From NCBI RefSeq assembly GCF_042682745.1, contig NZ_JBHUIO010000002.1, forward strand, positions 248,001 through 312,000: a DNA stretch of 64,000 nucleotides. Reading direction: 5' to 3'. Positions 49,301 through 53,890 of the stretch are shown here, in pieces. Every line of letters starts with the position of its first letter. The stretch's first letter is position 1. The translations under genes were made by a program, and so were the position numbers. The stretch comes from Tumebacillus_A lipolyticus (lineage in GTDB: Bacteria; Bacillota; Bacilli; Tumebacillales; Tumebacillaceae). Below the pieces are notes generated by a model. That model saw nothing but the letters and a program-made list of their open reading frames with translations. It made no database searches and was not told where the DNA came from.

Positions 49301-50978
49301 CATGAAGCTGTACGTGTTGGACAAAGCGATGCAGCATGTGCCGCTCGGCGTGCCAGGCGAGCTGTACATCGGCGGGATCGGCGTCGGCCCGGGCTATCTG
49401 AACAGCCAGGAGAAAACGGCAGAAACGTTCTTGCAGGACCCGTTTTCTCAACAGGACGGAGCGAGGCTTTACAAGACGGGTGACCTCGTCCGCTTCCGTT
49501 CGGAGGGTCTGCTCGAATTTTTAGGCAGGATCGACAACCAAGTCAAAATCCGCGGTTTTCGCATCGAGATCGGGGAGATCGAAGTGGTGCTGTCCAATCA
49601 TCCGAGCGTGGAAGAAGCGATCGTCATCGCCCGCGAAGACGTGCCGGGTGACAAGCGTCTTGTCGCCTACTTGACCGCCGCCGCAGAAGCTGCGATCGAC
49701 ATGGCAGAAGTGCGAGCCTATGCGCAAAGCAAATTGACAAAGCACATGGTGCCGTCCGCCATTGTCGTGCTCGAATCGATTCCACTGACCGCCAACGGAA
49801 AGGTCAACCGCCGTGCCTTGCCCAAACCGGACGACAGCGCTGTCGTGCGCGAAGTGGAATGGGTGGCAGCGCGAGACGCGGTCGAAGCAGAGCTTGTGGA
49901 GATCTGGAAACAGTTGCTCGACCTCTCCGAAGTCGGGATTCATGACAACTTCTTCTCGCTCGGCGGGCACTCGCTGCTGGCGGTGCGCCTGATGTCGGAG
50001 ATCCAAAAGCGCTTCGGTCAAAAGTTGACTTTGCAGAGCCTCTACCAGAGCGGCACGATCGAGCAGCTGGCCGAATCGTTGCGTCAAGGACAGCAGGCCG
50101 TCCTGCCCGCATGCCTCGTCGAACTGCAAAAGGGCAGTGACAACCAGCGCAGTCCGCTGTTCCTGATCCATCCTGGCGGCGGCATGGTACACGCCTACAT
50201 GGAACTGGCTCGCGAGCTAGGGTCAGAGCAGACCGTCTACGGCCTGCAGTCACAAGGAGTAGCCGACGACTTGGAGCCGCTAGAGAGCATCGAAGAGATG
50301 GCGACCCTCTACATTCAAAGCTTAAAAGCGGTGCAGCCCGTTGGGCCGTATCTGCTTGGCGGCTGGTCGCTAGGTGGCGTTGTCGCCTACGAGATGGCCC
50401 GACAGCTGCATGAACAAGGGGAGCTGGTCGCCGACCTGATTCTGATCGACACCCCGATGCCGACTTGGCAAAGCGAGCGGGAAAAGCGAGATGAGCAAGA
50501 TTTCCTCCTGATGTTTGCCAACCATTGGGCAGGAACGCTCGGTGAAGACATCACCGAATTGATCGAGTCTGGACACCTTCCCGAAGCGGAGGTCATCCGC
50601 GTTCTGTTTGAACGGGGGACTGAGCAGAATCTGATCCCTAAAGGGGTCGATCTATCGACGATCTATCGCAGCTACAACGTCTTCAAACATAACATCACCG
50701 CTCAGCAAAATTACGAGCCTCAACCGTACGAAGGGCATTTGACCCTGCTGGTCGCCATCGAAAGCGCAGCAGCGTACATCGAGCAACAGGGTGCAGGGTA
50801 TCAGTTTGACCTGACGCTCGGATGGGCTGGGCGAGTTGCGATTGTCACGTCTGAAGAAGTCCCTGGTGAACACAGCCAACTGATGGAACAACCGTTCGTG
50901 CATGAGGTGGGGAGACACCTATCCGCAAGGTTGCAGGACTTTCATCACAGCTTCGTAAACGTTAAACAGACTCACTAG
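34377..50978 (+). CDS. NRPS3: four-module synthetase with two epimerases and a thioesterase
   Basis: Last protein of the line, 5533 residues, adding residues 11-14 and releasing the chain. Domains are C-A-T-E, C-A-T, C-A-T-E, C-A-T, TE. The T domains before the two E domains read GGDS, the form usual before epimerases, and the others read GGHS. The E domains show HHLLVDGVSWR and HHLIVDGVSWR. The C domains after them begin with LSPMQQGML and use HHLLLDGWS, typical of C domains that accept a D-residue. The N-terminus (residues 1-45) is a charged helix-like segment with LTPEQRAMMEKRL, a plausible docking helix for the acidic NRPS2 tail. The ATG at 34377 follows GAGAGGGGG. A terminator lies 77 bases after the stop. 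Confidence 0.97.
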   Translation: MDTKADFWERMSKLTPEQRAMMEKRLAMTKQPAPADDQIPRRQGAEPIPLSYAQQRLWVLDQLDPDTTAYNMTFAVRLTGRIHLQALEKTLQAILDRHESLRTTFSKGDDGHPVQVIAPSLTLPLAVLDVQTFDQAVQDAKIRRLLREEAQKPFSLATGPLIRFRLIKRQEQEHVLLLSMHHIISDAWSIGNVFVREFAALYAAFADGKPSSLAALPIQFADFAAWQRATLQGATYDKQLSYWKEQLSDLAPLQLPTDRPRPPVQTHSGALHTIALDPELSDRLHKLSKRLGASLFMTLLSAYQALLSRWTGQEDIAVGTPIAGRNRQETEGLIGFFVGTLVMRGDLSGQPTFETLLERIKRTALRAYDHQDVPFDQLVHELQPERDMSRSPLFQVMFSLQNAPVSAERLDGLNLELLNLEIITAKFDLELLLTELPEGISATFKYNTDLFDAATIERMAAHYRTILRSIVEDPTERIHDMVLLPEAERSMLASMGAGAKDQQEYSGLCTHQLFAEQALKTPEHTALIFEEESLSYRDLDQRANRLAHHLQTLGAGPDTLVGLCLERSADLVVGLLGILKAGAAYVPIDPSYPSERVALILEDTQAPLLVTESQLLASLPAHQAHVVCLDADREAISRFPLTAPHSEVTPEHLAYMIYTSGSTGRPKAVMVEHRQLVSVLSSSQQAFGFSKGDIMPWIASVAFDIALFELLNPLLAGGTSVVLTKERVLEIDRLLEDMQTYTAIHTVPSLMRQIVQTIEAGAYPAFDRLRLIFIGGDAVAPDLLKSMQDVFRQAQIHVLYGPTEGTIICSHHAVSRTDPMQRLSIGKPLPHATLRVCDQNQRLVPIGVPGELQIGGRGVTRGYFRQAELTADKYIVQDGMRWYKTGDLVRWQADGTLEFLGRIDHQVKIRGFRIELGEIEAVLAQHEAVRETLVTVYEPVSGDKRLAAYFVAEDGGELQAAELRSYLRTRLPDYMVPAALVSLEAMPLNPNGKVDRKQLPDPELTAGETTSEKIAPRTETERQLVAIWSSVLRRETVGIHDNFFALGGDSILSIQIVHRAAQAGIRLKPRDLFQHQTIARLAEVAVQTDGEALLAEQGVVHGTVLLTPVQQWFFEQEWEDMHHFNMSLLFDAEKSLDQAAMREVTAHLMQHHDLLRARFLRDADSWSQYLPDRIDEIPFLSVDLSDLPLAERESAFRDRAAQWQASLDLGEGPLFRVIHADLGSELPERLLVVVHHLLVDGVSWRILLEDLETAYEQRISGASIQLPPKTTSFQRWAERLADYAQTDAVLQEAAHWTSLQQAGHAPLPIDLHDGDNLSGSTETVTVALSAEETKQLLEVAPQAYLTQINDLLLTAWTQAFAKWSGQPSLLLTLEGHGREEVIDGVDLSRTIGWFTATYPIALDLSGIHEVGSAIKAVKEQLRAVPNRGIGYGLLRSLSGRAELMRAMRELPQPEVSFNYLGQVNQDRLSAEKSRFTLSQASAGSGKSERIRREHLLEINGMIASGQLRMSVTYSKGIHHRATIERLAQSYVEAMQELIAHCARADTVSFTPSDLPAARLEQRDLDAFLAHLHDQGIDPHNLETLYPLSPMQQGMLYHSLLMPESGVYVTQVSASLRGVLDMNALQRAWNAVIERHPILRTGFHQPAGRVPMQAVLRKVEMPLELLDWQNESEAMQEQAMQEQAMHAFLRHDQERGFDPACAPLMRLTLIQTGHHQARLVWTSHHLLLDGWSMPIVFQEVFALYRAEVSGQELRLQSARPYGDYIAWLSAQNIEQAEQFWQARIESFAEPTLLGVERPSTLLSDGQMQYAELRGALSETATEALQQLAREHQLTLNTLVQGAWTILLHRYSGAEDVVFGATVAGRPADLEGVDRMIGLFINTLPVRQQLSAQTDVLTFLRQLQEEQSRASEYEYTPLQQIQAWSGLPRDLPLFHSILVFENYPMDQEVAASAELTGELQITDMSTAELSHYPLTVGASPGRQLALKIAYDRTRYDDSTIDLLHGHLLAILTDLLATPGQRVQDVRMMTAAEQELLSAWSDAELLSPPAWSAHQRFAVQAAQTPERIAILSSTESLTYRELNARSNRLAHHLRSLRAGVDQPVALYVERSLDLVVSLLAIWKAGAGYLPLDTEHPSERLTMILADAKPTLLITQSHLLAKLPASQAQVVCLDTEREAIANRPSTDPVDSTSPHDLAYMIYTSGSTGRPKAVMVEHHSLASVLQASQERFGFAETDVMPWIASAAFDIALFELINPLLTGGTSVVLSREQVLDLPKLTASLSEFTMLHTVPSLMRRIVETVEEQGVDPARFANMRTLFIGGDAVPPDLLEKMQTVFRQADIHVLYGPTEGTIICSHHQVTRGASLEKFYIGQRLPHVHLRICDPQGRTVPIGMSGELYIGGHGVTRGYYQQPELTMEKYVARDGERWYRTGDLARCVIDGTIEFLGRLDNQVKIRGFRIELGEVETALHAVEGVKEAVVVALTAPSGEKRLVAYIVPEAGETITSAQLRNALQARLPDYMIPSAFLSLDRLPLNPNGKVDRRALPVPEAVAQAGQEVALCTPAQEMIIGIWAELLGRSEIGPQENFFEAGGHSLLVTQVISRINELFGIEMQLRTLFEAPTVVELAAAAERLQNDRQSLSAPPIKQINRDGHLPLSFAQQRLWIVEHLTPGTSIYNMPFAVRLQGQLNSAALKRTLDEIISRHETLRTSFADEAGRAVQIIHPPKPLSLTLIDLTAKAPPERERIAQQEIETAANTPFDLSQGQLIRARLLQLDDAEHILIVVLHHIVADGWSMGVFMQELSALYRAFSSEQPSPLPAMQIQYADFAAWQREWLQGDVYDAQLSYWKTQLTGELPTLQLPTDRPHPRVQTHRGAHFSFRVDRETALGLKKLSRRLGATLFMTLLSAYQTLLARLSGQEDIVVGTPIAGRNRHETENLIGFFVNTLVLRTDLSGNPSFEELLARVRETALGAYAHQDLPFERLVEEIQPTRDTSRTPLFQTLFNVQQYGAGASFELIGLDLQPFEIAHHTVKFDLELSMEEREEMISGRFNYNTDLFDQSTIARMSAQFLTLLQAIELDPTRPVTDLLWLPEAESDLLLKMGEGAAESASADAEYDRSVLCTHQLFAEQAAKTPERTALIFEEESLSYRDLDQRANQLAHHLQALGAGPDTLVGLCLERSADLVVGLLGILKAGAAYVPIDPSYPSERVALILEDTQAHLLVTAPQFQETLPAHQARMVCLDADREAIARFPLTAPHSEVTPEHLAYMIYTSGSTGRPKAVMVEHRQLVSVLSSSQQAFRFSEGDIMPWIASVAFDIALFELMNPLLAGGTSVVLTKERVLEIDRLLEDMQTYTAIHTVPSLMRQIVQTIEAGAYPAFDRLRLIFIGGDAVAPDLLKSMHDVFRKAQIHVLYGPTEGTIICSHHAVSRTDQMQRLSIGKPLPHATLRVCDQNQRLVPIGVPGELQIGGRGVTRGYFRQAELTDDKYILQDGMRWYKTGDLVRWQADGTLEFLGRIDHQVKIRGFRIELGEIEAVLAQHEAVQETLVTVYELVPGDKRLVAYFVAVDGEELQAEELRSYLRTRLPDYMVPAAFVSLEAMPLNPNGKVDRKQLPDPDFSGEANETYTKPRNEIEQKLAESWAAVLRIEQVGIHDNFFALGGDSILSIQIVHRAAQQGIRLKPKDLFEHQTIAELALAVESVEETCSAEQGIVTGEMPLTPIQHQFFAEQHQELHHFNMPILLTLREPANLEALRDAIRYLLTHHDALRMRFAQQAGSWQQENADLMENVPLTSLDLTAVAEEEQESAFFAEANRRQGLLDLNGQLFHAVHVRFGGSRPDRLLLIVHHLIVDGVSWRILLEDLETLYRQQMRGESMRLSRKTTSYHEWAQRLPQAAATEELRQELDYWLRSNTEEESALPIDKLDGLNLTGSTATVSVSLAAEETKILLQQASQAYNTQINDLLLTALVQAFANWTGSRSLPLHFEGHGREEILDNVDLSRTVGWFTTVYPVCLQVPENGQLGAAIQAVKEQLRAVPNRGIGYGILRWLSDDADLRQQLADLPQPEVSFNYLGQFDTTSDQQEESFFQVAAGTPSGLAQSPGAKRSHLLDITSLVAGGKLQVNLIYSTNVHHVETIEGLADEFLRKLRAVIAHCVSPEAGGYTPSDFPQARLTQAELDRFLSEAKRNASDLEQVYELSPMQQGMLFHSLLTPTDGVYVTQLKIAVEGLLDIAALQQSWNAVLTRHSILRTAFFWNESSKPLQAVYRTCSVPMTVLDWREQSEQTQASSLEQFLREDAARGFEMTEAPLMRLTVIRQSDRRMRLIWTSHHLLLDGWSTSVVFKEVFSAYRAIRSGQAMPADAERPFRSFIAWLQEQDESAAETYWRKQLAGFLAPTDLRVENGRKALTAGEVRHVEQKTALPADLTVALQSFAKQQQLTLNTLAQGAWALLLSRYSGEEDVVFGATVSGRPADLPGVDTMVGLFINTLPVRLNLPGDTSLADCLQALQTQQAEMRQYEYAPLVNVQEWSDVPRGQPLFDTIFVFENYPVDQETAKSVSQDDELMIIEVSADEITNYPLTVTIVPSQQLIVKIAYDCLRYDDDTVERMITHLHDLLAQMVAAADRPLNSLRILSAEEAELLDRWNDNHRPYPHHLCAHELFDRQAERTPERTALVFAGESMSYLELQESANRLARHLQGLGVKPGLFVGYFGERTIEWAVAVLAIFKAGGIYVPLDPKYPHDRLSFMIEDTSPQVMLTYRSLVDRLPSTEASVLCLDEAHAAILEQSAQTPAYEVTPDDRAYVIFTSGSTGRPKGAMVEHKGMVNHLLAKVDDLTVTADDRIAQNSSQCVDISVWQLLTAWMVGAATHILPDEIAFDPAQQLEEMERSQLTIVETVPSLLRAMIDEVALRAAQQPDLSALRWMIPNGEVLPPELCRKWLTYYPKAWLINAYGPTECSDDVTHHFITELPDEAVTNIPIGRVIPNMKLYVLDKAMQHVPLGVPGELYIGGIGVGPGYLNSQEKTAETFLQDPFSQQDGARLYKTGDLVRFRSEGLLEFLGRIDNQVKIRGFRIEIGEIEVVLSNHPSVEEAIVIAREDVPGDKRLVAYLTAAAEAAIDMAEVRAYAQSKLTKHMVPSAIVVLESIPLTANGKVNRRALPKPDDSAVVREVEWVAARDAVEAELVEIWKQLLDLSEVGIHDNFFSLGGHSLLAVRLMSEIQKRFGQKLTLQSLYQSGTIEQLAESLRQGQQAVLPACLVELQKGSDNQRSPLFLIHPGGGMVHAYMELARELGSEQTVYGLQSQGVADDLEPLESIEEMATLYIQSLKAVQPVGPYLLGGWSLGGVVAYEMARQLHEQGELVADLILIDTPMPTWQSEREKRDEQDFLLMFANHWAGTLGEDITELIESGHLPEAEVIRVLFERGTEQNLIPKGVDLSTIYRSYNVFKHNITAQQNYEPQPYEGHLTLLVAIESAAAYIEQQGAGYQFDLTLGWAGRVAIVTSEEVPGEHSQLMEQPFVHEVGRHLSARLQDFHHSFVNVKQTH
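34515..39060 (+). other. NRPS module 11 (C-A-T-E), hydroxyphenylglycine-like code, epimerised
   Basis: C motif HHIISDAWS. The A domain (about 35890-37390) gives DIFHFGLIIK. T-domain serine codon 37524-37526 lies within GGDS. The epimerase runs about 37650-39060 with HHLLVDGVSW near 38077. The residue should therefore be presented in the D form. Confidence 0.78.
35948..37380 (+). repeat. A-domain direct repeat, copy 1 (module 11)
   Basis: Matches 43772-45204 at a constant offset of 7824 bases with few substitutions and no indel. The T domains just downstream are also near identical, offset by one codon (7821). Confidence 0.9.
39065..42275 (+). other. NRPS module 12 (C-A-T), hydroxyphenylglycine-like code
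   Basis: The C domain is of the type that accepts a D-configured donor (LSPMQQGML start, HHLLLDGWS). The A domain (about 40510-42000) gives DIFHFGLIIK. It is more diverged in DNA than modules 11 and 13 are from each other. T-domain serine codon 42144-42146. Confidence 0.77.
39391..39430 (+). repeat. Short tandem repeat, 15-base unit, 2.7 copies
   Basis: AAGCGATGCAGGAAC occurs at 39391 and 39406, and its first ten bases again at 39421. In frame it encodes a repeated AMQEQ inside the module 12 C domain, making this loop longer than the matching loop of module 14. Confidence 0.9.
42290..46885 (+). other. NRPS module 13 (C-A-T-E), hydroxyphenylglycine-like code, epimerised
   Basis: C motif HHIVADGWS. 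The A domain (about 43720-45200) gives DIFHFGLIIK and is a near copy of module 11. T-domain serine codon 45345-45347 lies within GGDS. The epimerase runs about 45470-46880 with HHLIVDGVSW near 45894. Confidence 0.78.
43772..45204 (+). repeat. A-domain direct repeat, copy 2 (module 13)
   Basis: Partner of 35948-37380. The preceding C domains differ in sequence, so the exchange was limited to the A and T region. Confidence 0.9.
46890..50970 (+). other. NRPS module 14 (C-A-T) and thioesterase, probably a basic residue
   Basis: The C domain is of the D-accepting type (HHLLLDGWS). The A domain (about 48300-49830) gives DIWEINADDK. Acidic residues at the 278-, 330- and 331-equivalent positions resemble pockets for Orn, Dab or other basic residues (DVGEISAIDK type). 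T-domain serine codon 49971-49973. The thioesterase (about 50130-50950) has the nucleophile in GWSLG (serine codon 50367-50369), an Asp in LIDTPMP and a His in PGEHSQ. It should release the product by hydrolysis or macrocyclisation. Confidence 0.82.
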
Positions 50979-51055
50979 TTTCTTGATTCGCAATTCTCAC
51001 CGAAGGGCACGGTCGTCTGTGTCCTGTCAAATGGAAGATAAATCAGATGGAAGAC

Positions 51056-51097
51056 AAACGCCCTCGTTGCTCAAGAACGAGGGCGTTTGCTATTTTG
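51056..51097 (+). terminator. Rho-independent terminator after NRPS3
   Basis: A perfect 13-base-pair stem (51056-51068 with 51076-51088) encloses the loop GCTCAAG and is followed by GCTATTTTGATT. It sits 77 bases after the NRPS3 stop and should end the NRPS operon. The T tract is weak but the stem is long. Confidence 0.85.
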
Positions 51098-51205
51098 ATT
51101 ACATACTGACGGCTGCTTGTTGTACGGGCAAATAGCATGTGTTACTATCATTGTGAAAAATAAAATTATTAATTTAAGAGATGTGATTATCATATCGATT
51201 GTCTA

Positions 51206-51242
51206 GCGATCAATGTTACTTGCATGTAAATGTAACGATCGC
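51206..51242. repeat. Inverted repeat in an AT-rich intergenic stretch
   Basis: GCGATC and GTTAC are mirrored by GTAAC and GATCGC around a 12-base centre (51206-51211 with 51237-51242). It lies in the 630-base gap between NRPS3 and the next gene, just before the decayed A domain. It could be an operator or an RNA hairpin; no T tract follows. Confidence 0.5.
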
Positions 51243-51299
51243 TTATGCGAACCAATCAGCCGCCCTTAAAAAGGAACCACTTAACCGATGTGAAGTTGA

Positions 51300-51557
51300 A
51301 CGGAAGGGCTGCTAAGCCAAGCCGATCTACGCATCTATGACGAAGTAAAGGAGGGGAGGAAGGGACGTGAGCTGTATATCGGAGGTTTTGGTGTAATTTG
51401 TGGCGATGGAGAGATTGAAGCGGCGCTCAACAGGCACCCTGAGCTTGTAGATGCGGTCGTCCTTGATCGAGAGGAGGAACGGGGTGAAAAGAGTCTCGTC
51501 GCATCTGTCGCCTTGCAGCCAAACTCTGCTGTGAGCAGTCGCAACTCGCGCGGATAG
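51300..51557 (+). pseudogene. Decayed NRPS adenylation-domain relic
   Basis: An open frame with no start codon ends at TAG 51555-51557. It reads LRIYD, then RELYIGGFGV, then directly GEIEAALNRHPELVDAVVL and GEKSLVASV. These match consecutive A-domain blocks seen in the NRPS upstream (GELYIGGxGV and GEIEAALxxHPxVxxAVV). The roughly 70-80 residues normally between them, including the TGD motif and RGFRIEL, are missing. Two in-frame stops lie just before base 300 of this stretch. It is a non-functional fragment left by deletion or recombination of an NRPS module. Confidence 0.8.
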
Positions 51558-51610
51558 CAGGACTAAAATTTGTCTGAGCTGCATCCGTATCGTTTAGACG
51601 TTGGCCACTC

Positions 51611-52258
51611 TTAGACGATTGTTACTTTTTTTCCGAGGATTTGTTTCGAAACTTTGTTGATTTGCGAGTACGGAATGACGCCTTCTTCCAACATTTCGGG
51701 GAGGATGCTCTCTAAGAAATACTGCACGCAGTGCAACTCCTGGTAGTGGACGATCGTCGCCAGCGCTTCCTCATAGATTTCGGGGAACAGCGGCTCCGGG
51801 TTGCCTTTTTGAATCTCACCGAACGATTCGTAGAGCAGGTCGATCTTGTCTGCTACCGCGAGGATTTTGCCTTCGATCGACTCATCTTTGCCTTCGCTGA
51901 ACCGCAGCTCGTAGATCGATTGAAACTCAGGGGGAATCTCTTCCTCGATGAACTTCTTCGTCATCGCCTCTTCTACTTGGGAGAGGAGCGACTTCAGCTC
52001 TGGGGTGGCGTATTTGACAGGCGTTTTGATATCGCCGGTGAACAGTTCCGGATAGTCGTGGTTGATCGCTTTTTCATACAGTTTGCGCCAGTCGATCTGT
52101 GTGCCGTGGTGTTCTTCGACGGTGCCGAGAAACTGGGCGATTTTTGTTACTTTAAACGAGTGGCTCGCGACAGAGTGCTCTTGGTATTTGAATTTGCCTG
52201 GACAGCGGTTGATGCCCTCAAGGTCGGACAAGCTTTTGAAATAATTATGGATTCCCAT
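51611..52258 (-). CDS. YfbR-like HD-domain 5'-nucleotidase
   Basis: A 215-residue metal-dependent phosphohydrolase of the HD superfamily, close to the YfbR 5'-deoxynucleotidase type that dephosphorylates nucleoside monophosphates. Metal ligands visible are His33 (ASHSFKV), His67-Asp68 (NHDYPELFTGD) and Asp137 (VADKID). The following KTPVKY stretch is also typical of the family. I start it at the ATG at 52258, because GAAAGGGG lies at good spacing before it. A longer frame back to 52345 lacks a ribosome site and would add an unrelated 29-residue extension. It stands alone and diverges from the next gene. It is probably a housekeeping nucleotide-pool enzyme unrelated to the NRPS. Confidence 0.88.
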   Translation of the reverse strand: MGIHNYFKSLSDLEGINRCPGKFKYQEHSVASHSFKVTKIAQFLGTVEEHHGTQIDWRKLYEKAINHDYPELFTGDIKTPVKYATPELKSLLSQVEEAMTKKFIEEEIPPEFQSIYELRFSEGKDESIEGKILAVADKIDLLYESFGEIQKGNPEPLFPEIYEEALATIVHYQELHCVQYFLESILPEMLEEGVIPYSQINKVSKQILGKKVTIV

Positions 52259-52316
52259 TTGATTCGCCCCTTTCTCATCTTTTGCTACACAGTCTGAGCT
52301 GTAGGTATTTCGAAAG

Positions 52317-52345
52317 ACTATATCAGAGGGAATGCGGAAATACAA
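52317..52345 (-). promoter_or_regulatory. Possible sigma-A promoter for the HD-domain gene
   Basis: On the minus strand TTGTAT (52345-52340) and TATAGT (52322-52317) are separated by 17 bases. They end about 60 bases before the start codon at 52258. The -10 is good and the -35 is weak. Confidence 0.4.
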
Positions 52346-52381
52346 GTGGTATTTTTTGAGCGATAGGAGAAGAGGGAAAGT

Positions 52382-53416
52382 ATGCAGAGAAAAAAGATTG
52401 TGCTATTAATTGTTTTGTTCTTACTAGGTCTAATGGCGATGACGAATCCGAGCAAGGTGGAGTACACATCTTGGGCAAAAGAGAAGGCAATGGCAAAGAG
52501 CGAAGGCTTATTGGAGAAAGTGTTGACAACTCTTTTTGTAGACAGTACATTTGAAAGCTCTACTCAAACTAGTAATTTTGTTTTCTTCACAGTATTTTCT
52601 ACTGAAATATCCAAAAATGAAAAAGTAAAGGTGATTGGTCTCTTCCACAATTTCATTCCGTTGTCCCTGCAAGAAGAAGAATCGTCTGTGCGAACGACCG
52701 TTGTTCCGGACAAGACCACAGAAACTTCCTCGAAAAACGGGGGAGCGAGACCACCTCAGGATTCACTTGAGACACCAACCACAGCCGCCTCAACGATCAA
52801 TGTTGTCGGCAGCGAGGGAAACTTTGAATTGCCATTGATCGGTGTAGAGGCCACCTATGGGATTGACAATGGACACAAACCAAGTTTGCTTCCAAAGCAG
52901 CCTTTGCCCGATCTTCAGGTAAATCTTCCAGCAGATCGGGCTTCACAACTGGCAGTGTACTGGGTCAATGGTGGCGATGATGTTCGTGGTTACAGTTACA
53001 TAGCACCCACAGGATGGTCGGTCAAATCTGCAGCCATTGGAGCGAATGGTTCTACTCTATTTGAACTGATCTCGTCTGATCAGAGCATTACCTATTTCCA
53101 TGCTGGAGCTTGTTTCGGCTGCACAGTCGATTATATAGGGCAATACTTTCCAAACCTGTATGATTGGGCGTTAAAGAACAGCGTGTCTGGGCAGGTCACG
53201 ACCCATCCAGACTGGAATATTGTTCCGGTCGGCGAACATAAGGTTGCTTACTCGTTTCAGAATACTAAAGGCAAGGAGGTTCATGGTGTCGCAGTGGAGA
53301 GTCACGGTGAGGAGAAACAGCCATTTTTTTGGAACGCAGAGGTAGTAGTAAATGACCATGAACTTGCAACGGATCTTCTTAATAGTTTTTTGGCTGGCTT
53401 CACGTCGCTTGATTAA
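52382..53416 (+). CDS. Membrane-anchored two-domain protein (DUF4359-like plus DUF4850-like)
   Basis: A 344-residue protein of unknown function. Residues 1-20 form a membrane anchor or uncleaved signal (MQRKKIVLLIVLFLLGLMAM). Residues about 20-95 (TNPSKVEYTSWAKEK onward) look like the small DUF4359 type. A Ser/Thr/Pro-rich linker follows at about 98-140. The C-terminal part (about 185-344) has YWVNGGDDVRGYSY, APTGWSV and a CFGC motif (Cys244 and Cys247), which resembles DUF4850. The family names are from memory. The ATG at 52382 follows AGAAGAGGGAAAG. Base composition is more AT-rich than in the NRPS. It is divergent from the HD-domain gene. It probably acts outside the membrane; no partner is evident. 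Confidence 0.8.
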   Translation: MQRKKIVLLIVLFLLGLMAMTNPSKVEYTSWAKEKAMAKSEGLLEKVLTTLFVDSTFESSTQTSNFVFFTVFSTEISKNEKVKVIGLFHNFIPLSLQEEESSVRTTVVPDKTTETSSKNGGARPPQDSLETPTTAASTINVVGSEGNFELPLIGVEATYGIDNGHKPSLLPKQPLPDLQVNLPADRASQLAVYWVNGGDDVRGYSYIAPTGWSVKSAAIGANGSTLFELISSDQSITYFHAGACFGCTVDYIGQYFPNLYDWALKNSVSGQVTTHPDWNIVPVGEHKVAYSFQNTKGKEVHGVAVESHGEEKQPFFWNAEVVVNDHELATDLLNSFLAGFTSLD

Positions 53417-53801
53417 CCGTCGTTTGTGATTGAGGAGCACATCTACAAAATAAGTTGATTACCAGAGAGGACAATCTGATGGAAAGTCCTTTCTGGATTC
53501 TTGTTTATGACGATCGACGCATCTTGATCAGATATTGTGGTGCAGTTTCTGTGGTTTTGAAGCAGTAGAGTGTGATCGTCGGGACAGCCAACAGCAGAAG
53601 AACACCACCAAGAGACAGCAATCAAGATCTCGAATCAAAGTCCGATAATATATATTATGTTAACTAAAAACAAAATCGACATAATGACGTTTACATAAAA
53701 CATATTACCGGACAAGGATAAAATCGATCTCGATTGGGCCGCGAACCCCTCGCTCACCGACATGCGGCGATTCTCCCTATCCGAAGCTGTCACCAACACG
53801 C
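53417..53801. other. Intergenic region, AT-rich part followed by GC-rich remnant
   Basis: No convincing gene. Bases 53640-53720 are strongly AT-rich. Composition then changes abruptly near 53725. From there to 53841 the + strand has an open frame without a start (NPSLTDMRRFSLSEAV), which may be a coding remnant of unknown origin. A small minus-strand candidate is listed separately. Confidence 0.5.
53635..53763 (-). CDS. Candidate small membrane peptide, 42 residues
   Basis: The ATG at 53763 has TAGGGAGA nine bases upstream. The frame ends in a hydrophobic stretch (MSILFLVNIIYIIGL) and stops at 53635. It lies downstream of the terminator of the coiled-coil gene, with no clear promoter of its own. 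It may be a chance frame in AT-rich DNA. Confidence 0.2.
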   Translation of the reverse strand: MSVSEGFAAQSRSILSLSGNMFYVNVIMSILFLVNIIYIIGL

Positions 53802-53833
53802 AAAAAGGCATCCCGCACAGATCGGAATGCCTT
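53802..53833 (-). terminator. Rho-independent terminator of the coiled-coil gene
   Basis: On the minus strand AAGGCAT, a mismatch, and CCG pair with CGG and ATGCCTT around ATCTGTG, followed by TTT. It begins 58 bases after the stop of the gene at 53891. Confidence 0.75.
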
Positions 53834-53890
53834 CAGTAATTTGAGATTCGCCGATTGGATCGACAGGTCGCTTCTTGCCTCATCTACTGT

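Noticed and set aside
50979..51055. Short repeated phrase AGATGGAAGA near the NRPS3 stop
   Set aside because: Two imperfect ten-base matches are within chance and have no associated structure.
52259..52345. Longer N-terminus for the HD-domain protein
   Set aside because: No ribosome binding site precedes it, it would overlap the likely promoter, and family members start near MGIHNYF.
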